From Pseudomonas alkylphenolica (GTDB lineage Bacteria; Pseudomonadota; Gammaproteobacteria; Pseudomonadales; Pseudomonadaceae): a stretch of 64,000 nucleotides of DNA. This document shows, one piece after another, positions 60,542 to 64,000 of the stretch; within the stretch, counting starts at the first letter, position 1, and each line of letters starts with the position of its first letter. Under the pieces are notes generated by a model. That model searched no databases, was not told the DNA's origin, and saw nothing but the letters and a program-made list of their open reading frames with translations. The stretch lies in the NCBI RefSeq assembly GCF_000746525.1, contig NZ_CP009048.1, positions 2,659,501 through 2,723,500 on the forward strand, in the 5' to 3' direction. The position numbers and the translations under genes were made by a program.

Positions 60542-61843
60542 TCAAAACCGCCACACCGCACCACCGCCAATCACGTGCAAGGCCATATTTTCGTAAGTGC
60601 CCGACACCGTCGTGCCTGAGCGCGCCTTGCTCTGCTCTTCATCCAGATCACCGACCCAGATCAGCGTATAGGCCAGGTGCAGGTCGAGCCCTTCGTCGAC
60701 CTGGTAGTTCACCCCGGTAGCGAAGCGCCAGGTGTCGCCGGCCGGGTTGTCCACGGTACGATCGCGGTCGTCGACCATGGAGCTGTCAAAACCCACACCC
60801 ATGCTCCAGCGTACTTTGGGCGACGCCTGGTATTGTGCGCCCAGTGACGCATGCCAGGTGTCCTTGTACTTGCGGTCGGCAGTGATGCTGGTGCCGGCGT
60901 TATCGGTGTCGACCTCCACACCGATCTCGCCGAACTCGCTCCATTGTTGCCAGCCGAGGCTGGTGAGCAGCTTCCATTGTGCGTCCAGGTCATAAGAGGC
61001 ACTGGCCAGCACCGTCTGCGGCACTTGCATGTCAAGCTTCAGGTCATCGATGTTCAAGCGGTTCAACGCCACGTTGAGCAACGGATTGCTGACATCATCG
61101 ATGCGCAGCCGGTCCTTGAAGTGCAGGTCGATCTTGCTGGTGTAGGCAAGGCCGAGCATGACCTTGGGATTGAGCCGGTAAAGCACGCCGACGTTGACCC
61201 CGGTGCCGACATCGGTGTCCTTGTATTCCAGCTGGCCGTCAGGCCTGTCTGCCAGCCCCAGCAAGTTGTTGTTGATTGCAGCTTCGGTGCGGTAATAGGC
61301 GTACATCAACCGTGGGCCGATGCCCACTGACAGGTCATCGGTCAACTTGTAGGCATAGGTCGGCTGCAGGGATACGCCGATAATCGCGGCTTCCTGGGTG
61401 AAGTAGCGGCCGGCCCAGTCATCGTCATAGTCCAGGGCCAGCCCGAAGTTGCCATACATGCCAAAGCCGATACTCGAACGCTCATCCAACTGGTGGCTGA
61501 TGAAGAAACTGGTGCCGGGCAGATACTCCAGCGCGTTGCCACCTTCGTTGCCGTCGAACTGGTTGCCGCTATCGCGTGAAAAACGGATATGGCCGAGCAT
61601 CAACAGGCCGTTTGCATTGACTTGAGTGCCCGGCAGCTGAGTCAGTCCCGCCGGGTTGTTCATCATCACGCTGGGGTCGGTGGCCAGCACTGCCGCACCG
61701 GCGTTAGCCAGACCGGAGCCTTCCTGGCCTGCTTCATACATGGTGATGCCACCGGCCCAGCTCGTTCCGTGTACAAGCCACAGTGCCGAACACAGGGTGG
61801 AAATCTTGAGAGCACGCAGTCGCTGGCTGGCTGTAATGGTCAT
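60542..61843 (-). CDS. FadL/OmpP1/TodX-family outer-membrane transporter
   Basis: 433 residues from ATG 61843 with a signal peptide ending SWA. The mature N-terminus GGITMYEAGQEGSGLANAGAAVLATDPSVMMNNPAGLTQLPG in parts is the hatch domain, with the NPA motif of the family. Ends with aromatic AVWRF. These porins take in long-chain fatty acids or aromatic hydrocarbons. Start is supported by position and signal peptide more than by a ribosome-binding site (AAGAG). An upstream in-frame extension is rejected. Confidence 0.87.
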   Translation of the reverse strand: MTITASQRLRALKISTLCSALWLVHGTSWAGGITMYEAGQEGSGLANAGAAVLATDPSVMMNNPAGLTQLPGTQVNANGLLMLGHIRFSRDSGNQFDGNEGGNALEYLPGTSFFISHQLDERSSIGFGMYGNFGLALDYDDDWAGRYFTQEAAIIGVSLQPTYAYKLTDDLSVGIGPRLMYAYYRTEAAINNNLLGLADRPDGQLEYKDTDVGTGVNVGVLYRLNPKVMLGLAYTSKIDLHFKDRLRIDDVSNPLLNVALNRLNIDDLKLDMQVPQTVLASASYDLDAQWKLLTSLGWQQWSEFGEIGVEVDTDNAGTSITADRKYKDTWHASLGAQYQASPKVRWSMGVGFDSSMVDDRDRTVDNPAGDTWRFATGVNYQVDEGLDLHLAYTLIWVGDLDEEQSKARSGTTVSGTYENMALHVIGGGAVWRF

Positions 61844-61993
61844 GGCAGACTCTTTATGGTCAGTGAACGCCTGAAGTGTTGACGTAATCCAGCCTAGCCG
61901 CTCAGCCATTGCCAGCAACGTTGGCCGGTCGCTGGCGCGTGCATCACGCACTGCTAGGATCTACCCATACCGGCCAGATCAGGGAACGACACA

Positions 61994-62968
<975 letters not shown>

Positions 62969-62972
62969 TCTC

Positions 62973-63917
62973 ATGCCTGACTTGCAGCCGGATGGCTTCG
63001 TCTATGCCTCGCTCAGCCAGCTGATGGCACTGGAGCATCGCGTCCGCGGCCTGAGCTTTCTTGCTCGCCAGCCGTTGTCGAGCATTCTTTCCGGCAATCA
63101 TGCTTCACGCCTGCGGGGCCGTGGCTTGAGCTTCGATGAATTGCGCCGCTACATTCCCGGTGACGATCTGCGTCACCTCGACTGGCGCGCCTTGCTGCGC
63201 TACGGCAAGCCCTTTGTGCGCACCTTCACCGAAGAGCGTGACCGGCCAACCCTGATTCTGGTCGATCAGCGCATGAGCATGTTCTTCGGTTCACAACGCA
63301 GTTTCAAATCGGTCGTCGCCGCTGAACTGGCAGCCCTGTCGGCGTGGATAGCCTTTCATGCCGGTGACCGCGTCGGTGGCCTGGTGTTTGACGACCAAGG
63401 AATACAGCACATTCGCCCGCTACGCAGCCGGGCACGGGTTGAAGCACTGTGCGCCGCGGTGATACGCAGCAATCATCAGCTGTCGGCCACCGGGCCCGAT
63501 AGCGAGAGCGAGCACCAGCTCGATACCGTGCTGCGCAGCTGCATTGCGACGGCAGGTCACGACAGCCTGGTGTGCATCATCAGCGACTTCTCCGGGGTTT
63601 CGGCGCAGACCCTGCAACTGCTGCGGCAACTCAGTGCCCACAACGATGTGATTGCCATGCAGGTGTACGACCCGCTCGCCCTGGAACTCCCGCAGCAGGG
63701 GCGCTTGACCGTGACCCAGGGTCAATTGCAGGTGGAGCTGGAAGTCGGTCAGCGCCAGGTCAACCGGCCATTGGCGGCGTTTCTTTCCGGGCGCCTGCAG
63801 GATGTCGCCCAGATGCTGCACCGCAGCCAGGTGCCGGTGCTGATGCTCAGCACCGGCGAAGATCCGCTGCTGCAAGTGCGTCGTGAGCTGGGGCGCCTGA
63901 CGGACAGGGCACGATGA
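62973..63917 (+). CDS. DUF58 protein (MoxR-associated, vWA-like)
   Basis: 314 residues; ATG 62973 is 4 bases after the MoxR stop. Marks: RLRGRGLSFDELRRYIPGDDLRHLDWRALLRYGKPFVRTF in parts is the DUF58 signature; ILVDQRMSMFFGSQRSFKSVVA has a MIDAS-like DxRxSM. Likely works with MoxR in the cytoplasm. An open frame from 62715 overlapping MoxR is rejected. No membrane helices. Confidence 0.9.
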   Translation: MPDLQPDGFVYASLSQLMALEHRVRGLSFLARQPLSSILSGNHASRLRGRGLSFDELRRYIPGDDLRHLDWRALLRYGKPFVRTFTEERDRPTLILVDQRMSMFFGSQRSFKSVVAAELAALSAWIAFHAGDRVGGLVFDDQGIQHIRPLRSRARVEALCAAVIRSNHQLSATGPDSESEHQLDTVLRSCIATAGHDSLVCIISDFSGVSAQTLQLLRQLSAHNDVIAMQVYDPLALELPQQGRLTVTQGQLQVELEVGQRQVNRPLAAFLSGRLQDVAQMLHRSQVPVLMLSTGEDPLLQVRRELGRLTDRAR

Positions 63918-64000
63918 GCAGGCCATCGCCACCGTCCATCGACCAGCTCCAGGAGCTGCCGTTGCCGACACCTGCATTCAGCTATTTGCCGCAGACCTGG
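63914..64000 (+). CDS. DUF4381-type protein, N-terminal fragment (cut by the window end)
   Basis: Starts with ATGA overlap to the DUF58 gene. The 29 visible residues (PSIDQLQELPLPTPAFSYLP) match the opening of DUF4381 proteins, where this short loop precedes a membrane helix. Position after MoxR-DUF58 is the usual one. Confidence 0.7.
   Translation, partial: MSRPSPPSIDQLQELPLPTPAFSYLPQTW

Overview
The window reads as a chromosomal segment of a fluorescent-group Pseudomonas (P. fluorescens/P. putida lineage). The sequence evidence is a high G+C content with dense, closely spaced genes, an arginine transaminase (aru) cluster in the gene order I recall for P. aeruginosa, abundant Pseudomonas-type REP palindromes (core GCGGGCTTGCCCCGCGAT) between genes, a DUF2388 gene and a REP-associated tyrosine transposase. 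I cannot name the species from sequence alone.

Layout. 0-15.1 kb is arginine sensing and catabolism: the C-terminus of the response regulator AruR, a periplasmic solute-binding protein, the hybrid kinase AruS, a short Arg-containing upstream ORF coupled to an amino-acid permease, an IS3-family element (1255 bp) inserted into a Pseudomonas intergenic repeat, and a six-gene operon (crotonase-like protein, acyl-CoA dehydrogenase, NDP-forming acyl-CoA synthetase, aruI, aruH, aldehyde dehydrogenase). 15.1-22.4 kb holds a RAYT flanked by its own REP family, an Rrf2-type regulator divergent from a peptide/nickel-type ABC transporter (Tat-exported binding protein, two permeases, a fused double ATPase), and a quinone reductase. 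22.5-33.3 kb holds an orphan alpha-oxoamine synthase, a polyamine-type binding protein with a class III aminotransferase, a LuxR regulator, a PhyH-type oxygenase, a tandem universal stress protein, the divergent sad/LysR pair, and a DUF3302/HlyD pair. 33.3-43.7 kb holds an AI-2E-family exporter behind a pqiA-A-B-C operon, a Tat-exported aldo/keto reductase, an MFS-like carrier, a PotE-type antiporter coupled to a binding protein, and two small secreted proteins. 43.8-47.9 kb is the periplasmic nitrate reductase operon napEDABC. 48-57.8 kb is more accessory in character: a glycosyltransferase coupled to a mini-lipoprotein, a 1360-residue autotransporter, a divergent, very unusual regulator that fuses a degenerate receiver and LuxR-type HTH to a PAS and a degenerate kinase module, an MscS-type channel and a small hypothetical gene. 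57.8-64 kb holds an octaheme cytochrome c with TPRs, a FadL-type porin, and the start of a MoxR-DUF58-DUF4381 operon cut by the window end.

How the genes fit together. The aru block gives sensing (binding protein, AruS, AruR), uptake (permease) and breakdown (AruH to 2-ketoarginine, AruI to 4-guanidinobutyraldehyde, and the operon aldehyde dehydrogenase probably to 4-guanidinobutyrate). Polyamine themes recur: a PotF-like protein and aminotransferase, a PotE-like antiporter, and a succinate-semialdehyde dehydrogenase next to a PtrR-like regulator. The best candidates for undescribed biology are the fused degenerate two-component protein beside the autotransporter, the octaheme-TPR cytochrome, the orphan alpha-oxoamine synthase, the coupled upstream ORF of the permease, and a perfect 15-bp palindrome found at two distant promoter-like sites. 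All assignments come from reading the sequence; no database search was run.
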